A stretch of DNA of 64,000 bases from Myxococcus stipitatus (GTDB taxonomy: Bacteria; Myxococcota; Myxococcia; Myxococcales; Myxococcaceae), in contig NZ_CP147913.1 of the NCBI RefSeq assembly GCF_037414475.1, positions 496,001-560,000 of the forward strand. The letters are read 5' to 3'. Both the position numbers and the translations under genes were made by a program. The notes beneath the pieces were generated by a model. It ran no database searches, was not told the origin of the DNA, and worked only from the letters and a program-made list of their open reading frames with translations. Shown here piece by piece: positions 8,553 through 18,600 of the stretch. Position 1 is the stretch's first letter. The number at the start of each line of letters is the position of its first letter.

Positions 8553-9131
8553 ATGCCTACTTTCTCGCGCGACATGGACGTCCTCCAGGGCTTCAACTTC
8601 AAGAAGGACAAGCAGTCGACCATTGGCTACATCACGGCCATCACCATCGGCGGCATCGCGCTGACGGCGGACCAGGAGACGCTCACGGACCCGGAGCAGC
8701 CCGCCAGCGTGCTGGCCTCCAAGGCCGTGTCCGTGCTCAACCACTACCTGTGGGAGACGGGCGCCACCGACGCGATGTACTTCTCCGGGCAGATCTCCAC
8801 GAGCAACAAGCAGAAGATCGCCGAGATGCTCCTGGGCTCCTTCGCCAACATCGAGGTGCTCGTCAAGTACGTCATCTACGAGTACGACCCGGTGGCGAAG
8901 AAGTACTTCAAGTCCAACTACACGGACGCGGACTTGCAGTGCCTGTTGGAGAAGAATGGCGACGCGCTGAACATCGCGGTGGCGGATGACGCCTCGCGTG
9001 AGGTCCAATCGCCCAAGAACTTCTCGTTCCAGATTGGCGTGAAGCCCAAGACGTTGGAGCAGTCCATCAACGTCGCGGCCGGCGTGCAGAAGAACATCGT
9101 CAAGAAGTGGGGCATCACGGAGACGGCCTAG
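8553..9131 (+). CDS. Hcp-like T6SS tube protein (divergent)
   Basis: A 192-residue, mainly beta-strand protein directly after tssC, the position normally held by hcp (tssD). It has an N-terminal GYITAITIGGIALTADQE stretch, a strand-helix core, and ends SFQIGVKPKTLEQSINVAAG plus a lysine-rich helix. Length and beta-rich composition suit the Hcp/phage tail-tube fold, but I cannot point to the classical Hcp sequence motifs. If it is the tube, it stacks as hexameric rings inside the TssBC sheath. Identification rests mostly on position; an accessory sheath protein is the alternative. Confidence 0.6.
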   Translation: MPTFSRDMDVLQGFNFKKDKQSTIGYITAITIGGIALTADQETLTDPEQPASVLASKAVSVLNHYLWETGATDAMYFSGQISTSNKQKIAEMLLGSFANIEVLVKYVIYEYDPVAKKYFKSNYTDADLQCLLEKNGDALNIAVADDASREVQSPKNFSFQIGVKPKTLEQSINVAAGVQKNIVKKWGITETA

Positions 9132-9152
9132 CCCCGCCGCCAGAAACACACC

Positions 9153-10403
9153 ATGCCCTCATTCAAGCTCGCACGGGTCCGGTGGCACGTCGGTCAGACG
9201 CTGCTCCCGGAGCACTTCGAGGCCCAGGAAGAAGTCCTGGAGGCCCAGGTCCGCCTCCACGCTTCGCTGTCCGGAACGCCAGGGTTCGGCGTGGCGGCCA
9301 TGGCCTGGAGCGAGCCGCTTTTGGCCGGTGGCAGCCTGTCCATCTCCACGTTGACGGCCGTGACACCGGCCGGCTTCGTGGTGGATGTGCCAGGCAACGC
9401 GGTGCTCCCGCCCTTCTCCCTGGAAGGGACGGGACGCGCCGAGGTCACCGTCTATCTGCACGTGATGGGGGACACGACGAACGCGGAGGGCGTGCGGCTG
9501 TACGCGGAAGACCCGCCGATGTTGGAGCGGGTGCTGCGCCGGCTGCGCCTCTCCGCGGAACCGGTCCTGGACGGAGCCATCGACACGCTCCCCCTGGCCC
9601 TGTTCCATCGCGACACCGAGGGTCTCTGGAAGCTGTCGGAGGAGCTGGTTCCTCCGCTGCTCCTGGTGGGCCCTCACCCCTTCCTCGGCGCGCTGCTGTC
9701 GCGGTTGGATTCGCTCCTGGAACAGGCGCGGCTCCAGCTCATCGCGCGCCTGTCCGACAGCTACCTGCGCACGGACCGGCTCACCAACGCCCGCCGCGCG
9801 CTGTGCGAGGTGCAGCGGCTGCAAGCGATGCGCTCGGACATGCTGCGCCACATCTCGCCCCACCCGTATCTCTTCTTCGACGCCCTGCGCAGCCTCTACT
9901 TCGAGGCGTGCTGCTACCTGGAGCTGATGCCGGACGGGAAGCTGCCCCCGTACCAGCACGACGCCCCGGGCAAGGGCTTCCTGCGCTGGCTGGAATTGCT
10001 CACGCGCGCGCTCCAGCCGGAGGCCACCCGCGTCACGCACCGCTCCTTCGAGGCGCGCGACGGACAGTTCATCTTCGCCCCGATGCCGCCCGAGGTGCTG
10101 GAGAGCGGAGAGCTCTACCTGCTGGTGCAGCGCCGCCAGGCCGGCGAGCCGCTGCCGGTGGATGGCGTGAAGCTGGCGGGCCCCTCGCGCCTGGCCACCG
10201 TGCGCCGCATGGCGCTCAAGGGCATCCCCTTCAACCACGTCCCGCATCCCTCGTTCCCGCATGCGCTGGGGCCGGAGATAGATTGGTACCAGCTGGTCCA
10301 GGGCGAGGAATGGCAGTTCGCGCTGCGGGAGAACGGCCTCGCCTTCTACACCACCCCGGCGCTCCAGGGCGCCCAGGTGTCCCTCTTCTGGCGCAGGGCG
10401 TGA
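9153..10403 (+). CDS. tssK: TssK baseplate-membrane complex connector
   Basis: A 416-residue protein starting with the TssK signature RVRWHVGQTLLPEHFEAQEE. The middle contains LRLQLIARLSDSY-like helices (RLQLIARLSDSYLRTDRL) and HPYLFFDALRSLYFEACCYL. TssK trimers link the TssE/F/G baseplate wedge to the TssL/TssM membrane complex. It lies 21 nt after the tube gene and one base before tssE. The length is slightly below the usual ~440 residues but the architecture appears whole. Confidence 0.9.
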   Translation: MPSFKLARVRWHVGQTLLPEHFEAQEEVLEAQVRLHASLSGTPGFGVAAMAWSEPLLAGGSLSISTLTAVTPAGFVVDVPGNAVLPPFSLEGTGRAEVTVYLHVMGDTTNAEGVRLYAEDPPMLERVLRRLRLSAEPVLDGAIDTLPLALFHRDTEGLWKLSEELVPPLLLVGPHPFLGALLSRLDSLLEQARLQLIARLSDSYLRTDRLTNARRALCEVQRLQAMRSDMLRHISPHPYLFFDALRSLYFEACCYLELMPDGKLPPYQHDAPGKGFLRWLELLTRALQPEATRVTHRSFEARDGQFIFAPMPPEVLESGELYLLVQRRQAGEPLPVDGVKLAGPSRLATVRRMALKGIPFNHVPHPSFPHALGPEIDWYQLVQGEEWQFALRENGLAFYTTPALQGAQVSLFWRRA

Positions 10404-10404
10404 C

Positions 10405-10806
10405 ATGGGCCGCGCATCATTCTTCGACAAGTTCGCCAGTCGGGGCAGCAGCGTCCGCGCAAGCCCGAGCAAGGGTGCCAACGAGCTGGAGCACGTGCTG
10501 CGCAACCTGGAGGCCGTGCTCAACACCAAGGAGGGCTACGGCTTCTTCCGCCGCGACTTCGGCCTGGGTGAGTACACGGAGAAGTACGGCACGCGCGAGC
10601 TGGTGGAGACGCTCACCCGCGAGTTGCGCGAAGAGATTGCGAACCACGAGCCGCGCCTGTCCAACGTGGAGCTGACGATGCGCGGGCGCGACGCGGGCCT
10701 GTGGCTCCACTTCGGCCTGGTGGGCATCGTGGCGGGTGAGCGACACAAGCTGCGCTTGAGATTCGACACGCTCAGCGGACATGTCCGCGTGGAGGTGGAG
10801 CCATGA
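10405..10806 (+). CDS. tssE: TssE (gp25-like) baseplate subunit
   Basis: A 133-residue gp25/lysozyme-like baseplate protein. Residues ~25-50 contain ELEHVLRNLEAVLNTKEGYG, the family's 'L...LNTR.G' element, followed by YGTRELVETLTRELREEI. TssE nucleates sheath assembly on the baseplate. It begins one base after tssK ends and overlaps the start of the VgrG gene by four bases (ATGA), indicating coupled translation. Confidence 0.88.
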   Translation: MGRASFFDKFASRGSSVRASPSKGANELEHVLRNLEAVLNTKEGYGFFRRDFGLGEYTEKYGTRELVETLTRELREEIANHEPRLSNVELTMRGRDAGLWLHFGLVGIVAGERHKLRLRFDTLSGHVRVEVEP

Positions 10807-12452
10807 CTCCCGGCACCTTTGCGGACCGGCTGACGGTGTCCGTCACCCTCACCACGGCGGGCACGCCTCACGCCATTCCGCCCGGTGACGTGAAGTCCTT
10901 CGCGCTGGAGCTGCGCTCCTGGGGCTTCGAGGGAGAGGTGGAGTTCGACGTCGCGGACAACACCTCCGCGGGCGGCCTGGAGACGGACCCCATCAAGGCC
11001 GCCTTCCTGAAGCAGGACCTCATGGAGGTGCAGCTCGAGGTGAAGGCCGTCCACACCGACGCGGCGCCCCAGCCCGCGCTCACCTCGCTGAAGGTGAAGG
11101 GCCTGGTGTCGGAGCGCTCGCTGGTGGAGATACCCGTGGCCCCCGCGCCAGGGGCTCCGCTGTTGCACCGCCGCTACCAGGTGCGCTTCCAGGACCCGGC
11201 GCGCCTCTTGTGGAGCCAGCACTTCCCCAGCGTGCTCTACACGCACAAGACGATGAAGAACGTGCTGGATGCCCACAAGGGCTCGCACATCACGTTCAAC
11301 TACGACTGGAGCGCGGGGCTCGACACGTCTTGTCCGCAGCTCTTCCTGGGCCTGACGCCGGAGCACGGCGCCAGCTTCTATGACTTCCTGTTGTGGTACG
11401 TGGACACGCGCAACGGCGTGTTCGCCTACGACTACGCGGCGGCGAAGTACACGCTGTCCACCGCGAAGTCCTCGGCGGGCACCCCCGTGGACCTGCTGCC
11501 CCTGGAGGTGGAGGCGCTGGGGATTCGCTTCCCGGAGGTGCCTCGCCACGAGGTGACGGTGCTCAACGCGGTGGCGCAGGGGCCGGCCACCAAGCCCATC
11601 ACCCAGGAGCTCGCCGTCACCGGCATCCGCCAGGACGTGCTCCTGCGCACCCCCATCACCAACGACGTGGATTCGCGGGTGACGCTGGAGAAGGCGCGGC
11701 TCAAGGTCCGGAGCAAGGAAGTGGACCTGACCTGGAGGCGCTTTCCGGCCAAGGCCCTTGTCCCGGGGATGCAGGTGAAGCTGCCCACCGCCCAGGCCTG
11801 GGCCGCGGCGGGACTGACGGGCGGCCAGACGTTCCGCGTGCGTTCCGTCGCGTTGCGGGGGAACGCGCTCGCGTCCGCACCGGACGCGGAGCACCTGGCC
11901 AAGAACGCGGGGTTCCACTTCTCCATGCACACCGTCCTGGAGACCCAGGCGGAGACCTGGGTGGAGCTCCCCGCCTACCTCCCGCCCAACTGGCCCACCT
12001 ACGTGGAGGGCATCATCGTCAGCGAGGTGGGCGAGCAGACCCACGAGACGTGGCAGGCCTACACCGACAGCGCCACCTCCCAGGATGGCTACAAGGTGAA
12101 GATTCCCCTCTGGAACAACCAGATTGTCACCCTCCCCTTCAACCCCAACCTGTTGCCCGGGCACTTCTACTTCCCGGCCTACAAGGGGGAGCGGGTGCTG
12201 GTGGGGCTCGACTTCCAGCAGGCCTGGCTCAAGCGTTTCCTGGATTGGCGCGCCACGGCACGCATGCCCGCGGATGGCCAGGGCACCCACCTGCTGGTGG
12301 GGAAGACGCCGGAAAACGGGACGTCCATGAAGCACTCCTATGCGGAGGGCAAGCCGGTCTTCCTCTTGCAGAGGACCAACGCCAAGGACACGGCCCGGAT
12401 TGAAATCAAGGAGGGGACGCTCGTCATCCAGGTGAAGGAAGAGCCCGCCTAG
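10803..12452 (+). CDS. tssI: VgrG-type spike body (TssI) lacking its beta-helix
   Basis: A 549-residue VgrG-like protein. Residues ~1-330 fit the gp27-like hub domains (RYQVRFQDPARLLW, FYDFLLWYVDTRNGVF). Residues ~395-480 carry the gp5-type OB fold (YVEGIIVSEVGEQ, then LPGHFYFPAYKGERVLVGLDF). The chain stops right after IKEGTLVIQVKEEPA, without the long beta-helix that forms the needle of typical VgrGs. The next gene encodes that missing needle. It overlaps tssE by four bases. The assignment as spike hub is strong; the two-piece spike is inference from this gene pair. Confidence 0.85.
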   Translation: MTPGTFADRLTVSVTLTTAGTPHAIPPGDVKSFALELRSWGFEGEVEFDVADNTSAGGLETDPIKAAFLKQDLMEVQLEVKAVHTDAAPQPALTSLKVKGLVSERSLVEIPVAPAPGAPLLHRRYQVRFQDPARLLWSQHFPSVLYTHKTMKNVLDAHKGSHITFNYDWSAGLDTSCPQLFLGLTPEHGASFYDFLLWYVDTRNGVFAYDYAAAKYTLSTAKSSAGTPVDLLPLEVEALGIRFPEVPRHEVTVLNAVAQGPATKPITQELAVTGIRQDVLLRTPITNDVDSRVTLEKARLKVRSKEVDLTWRRFPAKALVPGMQVKLPTAQAWAAAGLTGGQTFRVRSVALRGNALASAPDAEHLAKNAGFHFSMHTVLETQAETWVELPAYLPPNWPTYVEGIIVSEVGEQTHETWQAYTDSATSQDGYKVKIPLWNNQIVTLPFNPNLLPGHFYFPAYKGERVLVGLDFQQAWLKRFLDWRATARMPADGQGTHLLVGKTPENGTSMKHSYAEGKPVFLLQRTNAKDTARIEIKEGTLVIQVKEEPA

Positions 12453-12479
12453 GCGCGGATTCGGAGGCGTGAAAGACGC

Positions 12480-13082
12480 ATGGGAACGCTGGTCTGCACC
12501 ATCGAGCTCGACAAAGTGAAGGGCATCACCGTCACGGTGGACAACGCCGACGGGAAGATTCTGCAAACCGTGACGATGGACGGCACCAGCATCACGCTCA
12601 AGGTGGCCGGCCAGAACGACACCAGCACCGTGGTGCAGAAGGCGGACAGCGTCGTCGTCACGGTGAAGGACTTCAAGGTGGACGCGGAGACCATCACCCT
12701 CCTGTCGTCCAAGACGTCCGAGTGGACGAGCCAGGACACGCTGAAGGTGACGAGCACGAAGGACATGACGCTCACGACGCAAGCGAAGCTCACGCAGAGC
12801 GCCACGCAGGACGCCAGCATCTCCTCGTCGCAGAAGGTCAACGTGGAGGCCACCATGGCGCTGGCGATGAAGGGCATGACGGCCTCCATGTCGGCCAGCG
12901 GAGGCGAGGCCAAGGTAGATGGCCTGACGCTGAAGCTCGCGGGGCAGACCTCCAGCGAGCTGAGCGGATTGAATGTGAAGGTCGCGGGCCAGGCGGCGTT
13001 GGACTTGGAAGCGCAGGGCATGGCCAACCTCAAGGCCTCGGGAATCACCAGCGTCTCCGGCGCGATGGTGAAGCTGGGTTGA
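12480..13082 (+). CDS. Stand-alone beta-helix needle of the T6SS spike
   Basis: A 200-residue protein made almost entirely of short alternating beta-strand repeats rich in Val, Thr, Ser and Lys, such as ITVTVDNADGKILQT, LKVAGQNDTSTVV and VTVKDFKVDAETITL. This resembles the C-terminal beta-helix (gp5C/DUF2345-like) of VgrG proteins. It lies 27 nt after a VgrG that lacks this part and before tssF. It probably trimerises into the needle and receives the PAAR-like tip. No signal peptide or catalytic motif is visible. A separate beta-helical cargo protein is the alternative. Confidence 0.72.
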   Translation: MGTLVCTIELDKVKGITVTVDNADGKILQTVTMDGTSITLKVAGQNDTSTVVQKADSVVVTVKDFKVDAETITLLSSKTSEWTSQDTLKVTSTKDMTLTTQAKLTQSATQDASISSSQKVNVEATMALAMKGMTASMSASGGEAKVDGLTLKLAGQTSSELSGLNVKVAGQAALDLEAQGMANLKASGITSVSGAMVKLG

Positions 13083-13095
13083 TGGAGCTCCAGCG

Positions 13096-14742
13096 ATGAC
13101 CCGCCCCGCGGACCGGTTGCACCAGGACTTCCTTGAGGAGATGGCCTCGCTGGAGCGCTTCCGTCAGCGCTTCCACGAGCGCTATCCCGCCGCGCCATTG
13201 GAGCGCGAGGACCCGGACGTGCGGCGCCTCATGGAGGCGATGGCGTTCTTCTCCGTGCAGACGCGTCACGCGACGCTGCACAACCTGCGGGCCACCTGGC
13301 GGCGGCTGTTCGCGGGCTTCTTCGACTTCCTCCTCGAGCCCCTGCCCACGCGCGCGGTGGTGGAGGCGCTCCCAGGCGGGAAGATGGGCGAGCCCATCCT
13401 CCTGCCCCGGGGCACGGAGCTGCGGCTGACTCCCAGCCAGGGCGAGCCCGGCACCTTCCGGTTGCAGCGGGACTTGCGGGTGCTGCCCGTGGAGTTGGAG
13501 TCCACGGAGGTGCGTCCGTTGCCGCGAGGCGGCCACCGGCTCATCCTCACCTTCGAGTCCCGCCACGAGCGCGCGGACGCGGTGGGCACGCTGAGCCTGC
13601 ACGTGCGGCACCTGGACGAGTACCTGCCGTCGCTCGCGGTGTTCCATGCGCTGCGCCAGCACCTGCGCGGCGTCAGCGTGGTGTACGACACGCTGGCGGA
13701 TGAGCACTCGACGGGCGCGAAGTGCGACGTGTCCTTCGACCGCGAGAGCCCCTCGCCCGAGGACTCGCAGTCCTTCGCGCACCCGCTCCAGCGGCTGCGC
13801 TCGTTCTTCCTCTTCCCGGAGACGGAGCTCTTCATCCACGTCGACGTGGCCCCCACGCGTGGAGACTGGCGGCGCTTCAGCCTGTGCTTCGACCTGGCGC
13901 AGGAGTGGACGGTGGGCCGCTCACACCGCCCCGACTTCCTGGTGCCCTTCGCGGTGCCCGTGGAGAACCTGCGCGCTGAGCCCGCCCAGGTCATCACCAC
14001 GGACGGCACGCGCTCCGAACACCCCATCCGGAACATGAGCGCGGGGCGGGAGCTGGCGCTGCACTCGGTGACGGGCGTCTTCGAGATGACGAAGACGGGC
14101 CTGACGCCGCTGCGGCCCGCGCACCTGCCCGGCACCGGCCCCGCCTACGAGGTGGAGGAGGTCCCCTCGGAGCACGGCCCCTCGCCGCACCTGGTGCTGC
14201 GCATGCCGGAGGCGTTCACCTCGCCGCGCAAGCTGGTGGTGGAGGCGCTGTGGCATCAGCCGCGCTTCGCCTCGGATGCGTCCGGGCGGCTCGCCGTGAG
14301 CGTGCCGGGGCGTCACATCGAGGGTCTGGACTGGCGGCTCGTCGGCCAGCTCCAGCCGGACCGGGAGAGCCCCCTGCGCGACGACCTGACCGCGCTCACC
14401 CAGCTGCTCGCCTGGAAGGCCCAGGCCACGCTGGGGTTGGATGAGCTCCGCTCGGTGCTCGAGCACCTGGGCACCCCCGCCGAAGGGCCCTTCCGCCGCG
14501 TGCTGCCGCTGCTGCGCGAGCTCACCGTGTCGCGTGTGCCCGACAGCGCCATGCGTGGCTCGGGGCTGCGGCACGTGTACGAGGTGGTGGTGGAGCCCTT
14601 CGAGCCCGGCTTCGAGCCGCTGGTGGTGTGCTTCCTCACGCGGGTACGCGACTTGCTGGATGCATGGAACCACGAGGCCGCGGTGGAGCTGCGCGCCACC
14701 ATCGCGGGTGTTGGACCCCTCGCCCTTCCGGGAGTCTCCTGA
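13096..14742 (+). CDS. tssF: TssF baseplate protein
   Basis: A 548-residue TssF/ImpG/VasA family protein. The start is typical (LHQDFLEEMASLERF... then RLMEAMAFFSVQTRHATL). The middle contains the 'F.PRGTEL' element (LLPRGTELRLTPSQ), and QRLRSFFLFPETELFIHVD near residue 230 matches the family's 'fL.fP.kF' region. TssF forms the major part of the baseplate wedge with TssG. It starts 13 bases after the needle gene and ends one base before tssL. Confidence 0.9.
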   Translation: MTRPADRLHQDFLEEMASLERFRQRFHERYPAAPLEREDPDVRRLMEAMAFFSVQTRHATLHNLRATWRRLFAGFFDFLLEPLPTRAVVEALPGGKMGEPILLPRGTELRLTPSQGEPGTFRLQRDLRVLPVELESTEVRPLPRGGHRLILTFESRHERADAVGTLSLHVRHLDEYLPSLAVFHALRQHLRGVSVVYDTLADEHSTGAKCDVSFDRESPSPEDSQSFAHPLQRLRSFFLFPETELFIHVDVAPTRGDWRRFSLCFDLAQEWTVGRSHRPDFLVPFAVPVENLRAEPAQVITTDGTRSEHPIRNMSAGRELALHSVTGVFEMTKTGLTPLRPAHLPGTGPAYEVEEVPSEHGPSPHLVLRMPEAFTSPRKLVVEALWHQPRFASDASGRLAVSVPGRHIEGLDWRLVGQLQPDRESPLRDDLTALTQLLAWKAQATLGLDELRSVLEHLGTPAEGPFRRVLPLLRELTVSRVPDSAMRGSGLRHVYEVVVEPFEPGFEPLVVCFLTRVRDLLDAWNHEAAVELRATIAGVGPLALPGVS

Positions 14743-14743
14743 C

Positions 14744-15382
14744 ATGAAGCTGACGCACTGGAAAGCCATCCTCCTGGCCTACCGCCACGTGGAGGTCATC
14801 CTGGAGCGGGAGCTGGGCCCGGCGAACCTGGACCCGGCCTACCGCGACCACCTGTCCCCGGGGGCGATGGATGCCATGTCCCGCGACCTGGTGGTCGAAA
14901 TCGAGAAGCTCCGCATCGCGCTGGGCGCGGACCTGCGCTCCGACGACGTGGAGAAGGTGCTCCAGCCGTTCGCCTTCCTCCTGGACGAGAAGGTGCTCGG
15001 GCGGCTGGCAAATGACGACGCCCAGCACTGGCCGCTCTTGCAGCTGCGCGTGTTCGGCTTGGACTCTGGCGGAGACCTCTTCTACGAGCTGGCCGACACG
15101 TGCCTGCGCCGGCAGGACACGGCGCCCTTGCTCTTCGAGATGCTGCACTTCTGCCTGACCGCGGGCTTCACGGGCCGCTACGTGGGGCACCCCGCGAAGC
15201 TGCGCGAGTACCGCGAGCAGCTGGTGGCGCGCATCCCTCGCCCGGAGGCCGTCGCGCCCCTGGTGCAGACCGAGGACGCGGGCCCTCCGCCCACGCTCTA
15301 CGACTTTCCGTGGCGCTACTACGCGGTGACGCTCTTCATCATCGTCGCGCTGCCGGTGGTGCTCTGGCACCTCTCCAATTGA
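14744..15382 (+). CDS. tssL: TssL (DotU/IcmH) inner-membrane anchor
   Basis: A 212-residue DotU-family protein: a soluble helical domain with VLQPFAFLLDEKVLGRLA and CLTAGFTGRYVG, then one C-terminal transmembrane helix (YYAVTLFIIVALPVVLW) ending HLSN. The cytoplasmic domain contacts TssK and the tail binds TssM. No peptidoglycan-binding extension is present, so cell-wall anchoring must come from elsewhere. The ATG at 14744 follows the tssF stop by one base; longer upstream readings in this frame overlap tssF and are not supported. Confidence 0.92.
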   Translation: MKLTHWKAILLAYRHVEVILERELGPANLDPAYRDHLSPGAMDAMSRDLVVEIEKLRIALGADLRSDDVEKVLQPFAFLLDEKVLGRLANDDAQHWPLLQLRVFGLDSGGDLFYELADTCLRRQDTAPLLFEMLHFCLTAGFTGRYVGHPAKLREYREQLVARIPRPEAVAPLVQTEDAGPPPTLYDFPWRYYAVTLFIIVALPVVLWHLSN

Positions 15383-15392
15383 GGCACCTGTG

Positions 15393-15692
15393 ATGACTCC
15401 CCCCAAGACACCGCCCCGAAAGCCCTCCGCGGGCATGGCCGAGCTGGTGGAGCGGCTGGAGCGGGCCGTGGCAGCCTCGCTGGGCTCGCTCGGCGAGGGG
15501 ACGAAGCCCCTGCTCGACGTGGTGCGCGAAGGCGCGAAGGCCCTGGAGCCGGGCCCGGGTGGCGCGCGGCTCTCGCGCAAGGAGCGGGAGGCATGGGGCG
15601 TGCAACTCGAGACGACATTTCAGCGGCTGGAAGACGTGATGGAAGGTCTTCAGCTCGCGGCCCGCGCGCAAGCGGGCGGGAAGAGGGACTGA
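15393..15692 (+). CDS. Small T6SS-operon protein of unknown function
   Basis: A ~99-residue, charged, helical protein between tssL and tssM. It has MAELVERLERAVAASLGSL near the start and LETTFQRLEDVMEGLQLAAR near the end, flanking a Gly/Pro-rich middle. No membrane segment, signal peptide or known motif was recognised. A GAGG site stands eight bases before the ATG at 15393; the GTG at 15390 is too close. Its place suggests an accessory of the TssL-TssM membrane complex, but that is only context. Confidence 0.65.
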   Translation: MTPPKTPPRKPSAGMAELVERLERAVAASLGSLGEGTKPLLDVVREGAKALEPGPGGARLSRKEREAWGVQLETTFQRLEDVMEGLQLAARAQAGGKRD

Positions 15693-15695
15693 GCC

Positions 15696-18600
15696 ATGGC
15701 GGGCGAGAAGGTTGCGGCCGCGGCGACCGCGAGTGCGGCCGCGAACGCGGCGACGACGGCGGCGGAAGCAGCGCGCCCCTATTTGACGTGGGTGCTGATT
15801 GGGCTGGGCGTGCTGCTGGCCGTCGCGCTGGTGGTGGGCCTGGTGTGGTGGTGGCGCAAGCGGCGCCCGGCCGCGCCGGCATCGGAGCCGCGCAAGAAGC
15901 TGGAGTCCAAGGCGCTGCTGCGCATCCACGAGCGCTTCTTGCGCGCCTTGCCGCTGCGCTACCGCGTGGCGGTGATGGACTTCCCCACCGTGGTGGTGAT
16001 GGGCCCTGCGGGCGCGGGCAAGACGACGCTCATCGACCTGGAGGTGGACTGGCGGCGGCAGGAGCGTCAGTTCATGCCCAGCTACACCGCCGACCCGCTG
16101 CTTCAAATCTTCCTCGGGCCGGACAAGGTGGTGCACGAGGTCTCCGCGTCGCTGCTGGAGGACGACACGCAGGAGGCGCGCAATGCGCTGCGGCGCCTGT
16201 GGCGGACGAGCTTCCGCCGTCAGCGAGGGCGCGTCGTCGTCGCGCTGGACACGCGCTGGCTGGCGGAGACGCCGCCGGACGAAGTGCGCCGCTTCATCCA
16301 GCTGGTGCGCGGGAAGATCAACCTGCTGGGTGAGGTGAGCAAGGGCGCGGTCGAGACGCGGCTGTGCCTGACCCACATGGATACGCTGGTGGGCTTCGAG
16401 GACTTCGCCCAGCTCCTGCGAGGCCATGGCATCCCGCTGCATTGGGACGTGCCGCCGCCGGGTGAGGAGGGCAAGCTGGCCGCGGGGCTCCAGCCGCTGG
16501 AGCAGTACTTCGCGCTGGGCCTGGTGTCGCTGTCGGTGGAGGCCTTTGGTCGGCTGGAGGAGTTCTACGCGCGGGGCGGAGACTCCTTCGCGGCGCTCGC
16601 GCGCTTCGTCAGCGGGTTGTGGGAGGGCGGCGCGCTGTCCTTCCGCCCGGAGCTGTCGCGGGTGTTCCTGTCGTCCCGCTTCGCGGAGTCCCGCTCGGTG
16701 GGGGTGTTCGCCATCGCGGTGGAGAAGCGCAACATCGAGCTGCGCGCGCGCTACCGGGGCCAGCACCTGCGCCGGTGCGCGGCCCTGTTGGCGTTGGGAT
16801 GTCTGCCCGTGCTCGCCGCGTACGGGAACTTCTATGGCCGGCTGGAAGAGGCCCAGCGGCACATGGCGGACTTCGACTCCACGGTGCAGCGGCTCCAGCA
16901 GCAGCACCTGACGGCCTCGGGCGAGGTCGTCGTGGACAAGGGCCAGGGCGCAATGCAGGCCATGGACGCGCTGCTTTCGGCCAAGCGCTACTGGCCTCCG
17001 CTGAACCACAGCTTCCTCGACGAGCAGGAGGTGCTCCGGGCGCAGCTGTCCAACACCGTCCGGCTGTCGTATCTCAAGCCCCTCCTGGAGCGCTGCCAGG
17101 AGCAGTGCGAGCGCTGCGGCACGCTCATTCCGGGCTGTTCTCCGTCGGAGCTGGGAGGAAGCCGCTCCCTCTTCACGCCCACGCATGTGGACGAGCGCTG
17201 TGAGCGCGAGACGCTCTGCCGCCCCGAGCAGATGCTGCACCTGATGGCGGTGGCCCGCTCGGCGCGTGGCGACGACATGGGCCGCTTCCTCCTGTCGAGC
17301 CTGGACAGCCAGTACCGCAAGCGCTGGAACTGGGCGGCGGACTCGCTGGACCTCCTGGGCACGCGAGCTGGTGGGAAGGACGGCGACTGGGTGCAGGCCA
17401 CGGGGCTGCGCGAGGAGGTCGTCGGCGACTACATCATCTCCAGCGACCAGGCGTGGCGCGCGGGCATGCAGACGCAGGGGCAGGTGCCGTGGATGCGGTG
17501 GCCCTACCAGTGGCTGACGGAGGAGAGCTACCTGGGCCCGTGGCGCGACCACCTCATGCGCCTCCAGTTGGTGCTGGGTGCGCGCGAGCTGAACCTGGAG
17601 CAGTGGCGCGCGCTCGTGAACGAGCGCCAGCGACTCCAGCTCACGCTGGCGCAGAGCATCTCCTATACGTCCGCGCCCAAGCTGCTGGCGCTGCTCGACG
17701 CCTCGGGCTCGCCGGAGAGCCAGGCGACGCTCAAGGGCGTGGAGAACACGCTCGACGCGCTCGACTGGCACCGCGACCACCAGCCGATGCTGGCGGCGGT
17801 GCTGCGGATGGAGGAGGAGATCGACGCGGGCCTCAAGGCCGCGGAGGAGATGTCCACGGCGGAGCTGCTCACGCGCACCGGAGGCCTCTTCGTGCCCGCG
17901 AACGCGGATGCGCGCATCGAGGTGCGCGTGCTCCAGCAGTCCTTCGAGTTCCGCCCCAAGGAGCTGTCGCGCGTGCTGCTGGACAAGCTGCTGCGGCAGA
18001 TCGAGCAGGGGCAGAACCCCTTCAGCCGCCGCCTGATGGGGTTGCCGGCGGGCGCGGTGGCCTCCGCGGCGGAGAACGGGCTGGGCATCTCCATCGGGGA
18101 CGCGATGGACGTGGGGCGCGTGGATGCGATGCCCTCGAACCATGGCTCGGAGTGGCTGAACTTCGAGACGGACATCAAGCCCCTGGTGGACGAGTTCACC
18201 ATCCGCATGGCGGACTCGAAGCTGTCCCGGTCGGACGCCGCGCAGCGCCAGGGGTACGTGCTGAAGAAGGTGTCCAACTTCGGGCAGCGCTACCGGCAGG
18301 ACCTGCTGGTGAAGTATCGCGACTACCGCTTCTCCGCGCTGACCACGACGCTGGCCTCGGAGCTCTCGGCGGTGACGCAGCCCACGTCGGAGCTGGTGGC
18401 GATGCTGCGCGAGGTGTCGACCGGCGCGGGAATCGGCCCGATGGAGGGGCCCTATTACGAGCCGCTGCGCCAGGAGCTGTCGGCGTTTCGTCCCATCGTG
18501 CAGCTCATGACGCCGGACAAGGATGGACAGACGAAGGAGCTGTCCGCGTTCCTGTTGCTAGTGTCTCAGCTCCACACGGAGGTGTCGGGCTTCAACGCGC

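Noticed and set aside
15339..18143. A 934-codon open frame on the minus strand opposite tssM
   Set aside because: It is an antisense shadow of GC-rich codon use: His/Arg/Gln-rich with no domain pattern, while the plus frame is clear IcmF.
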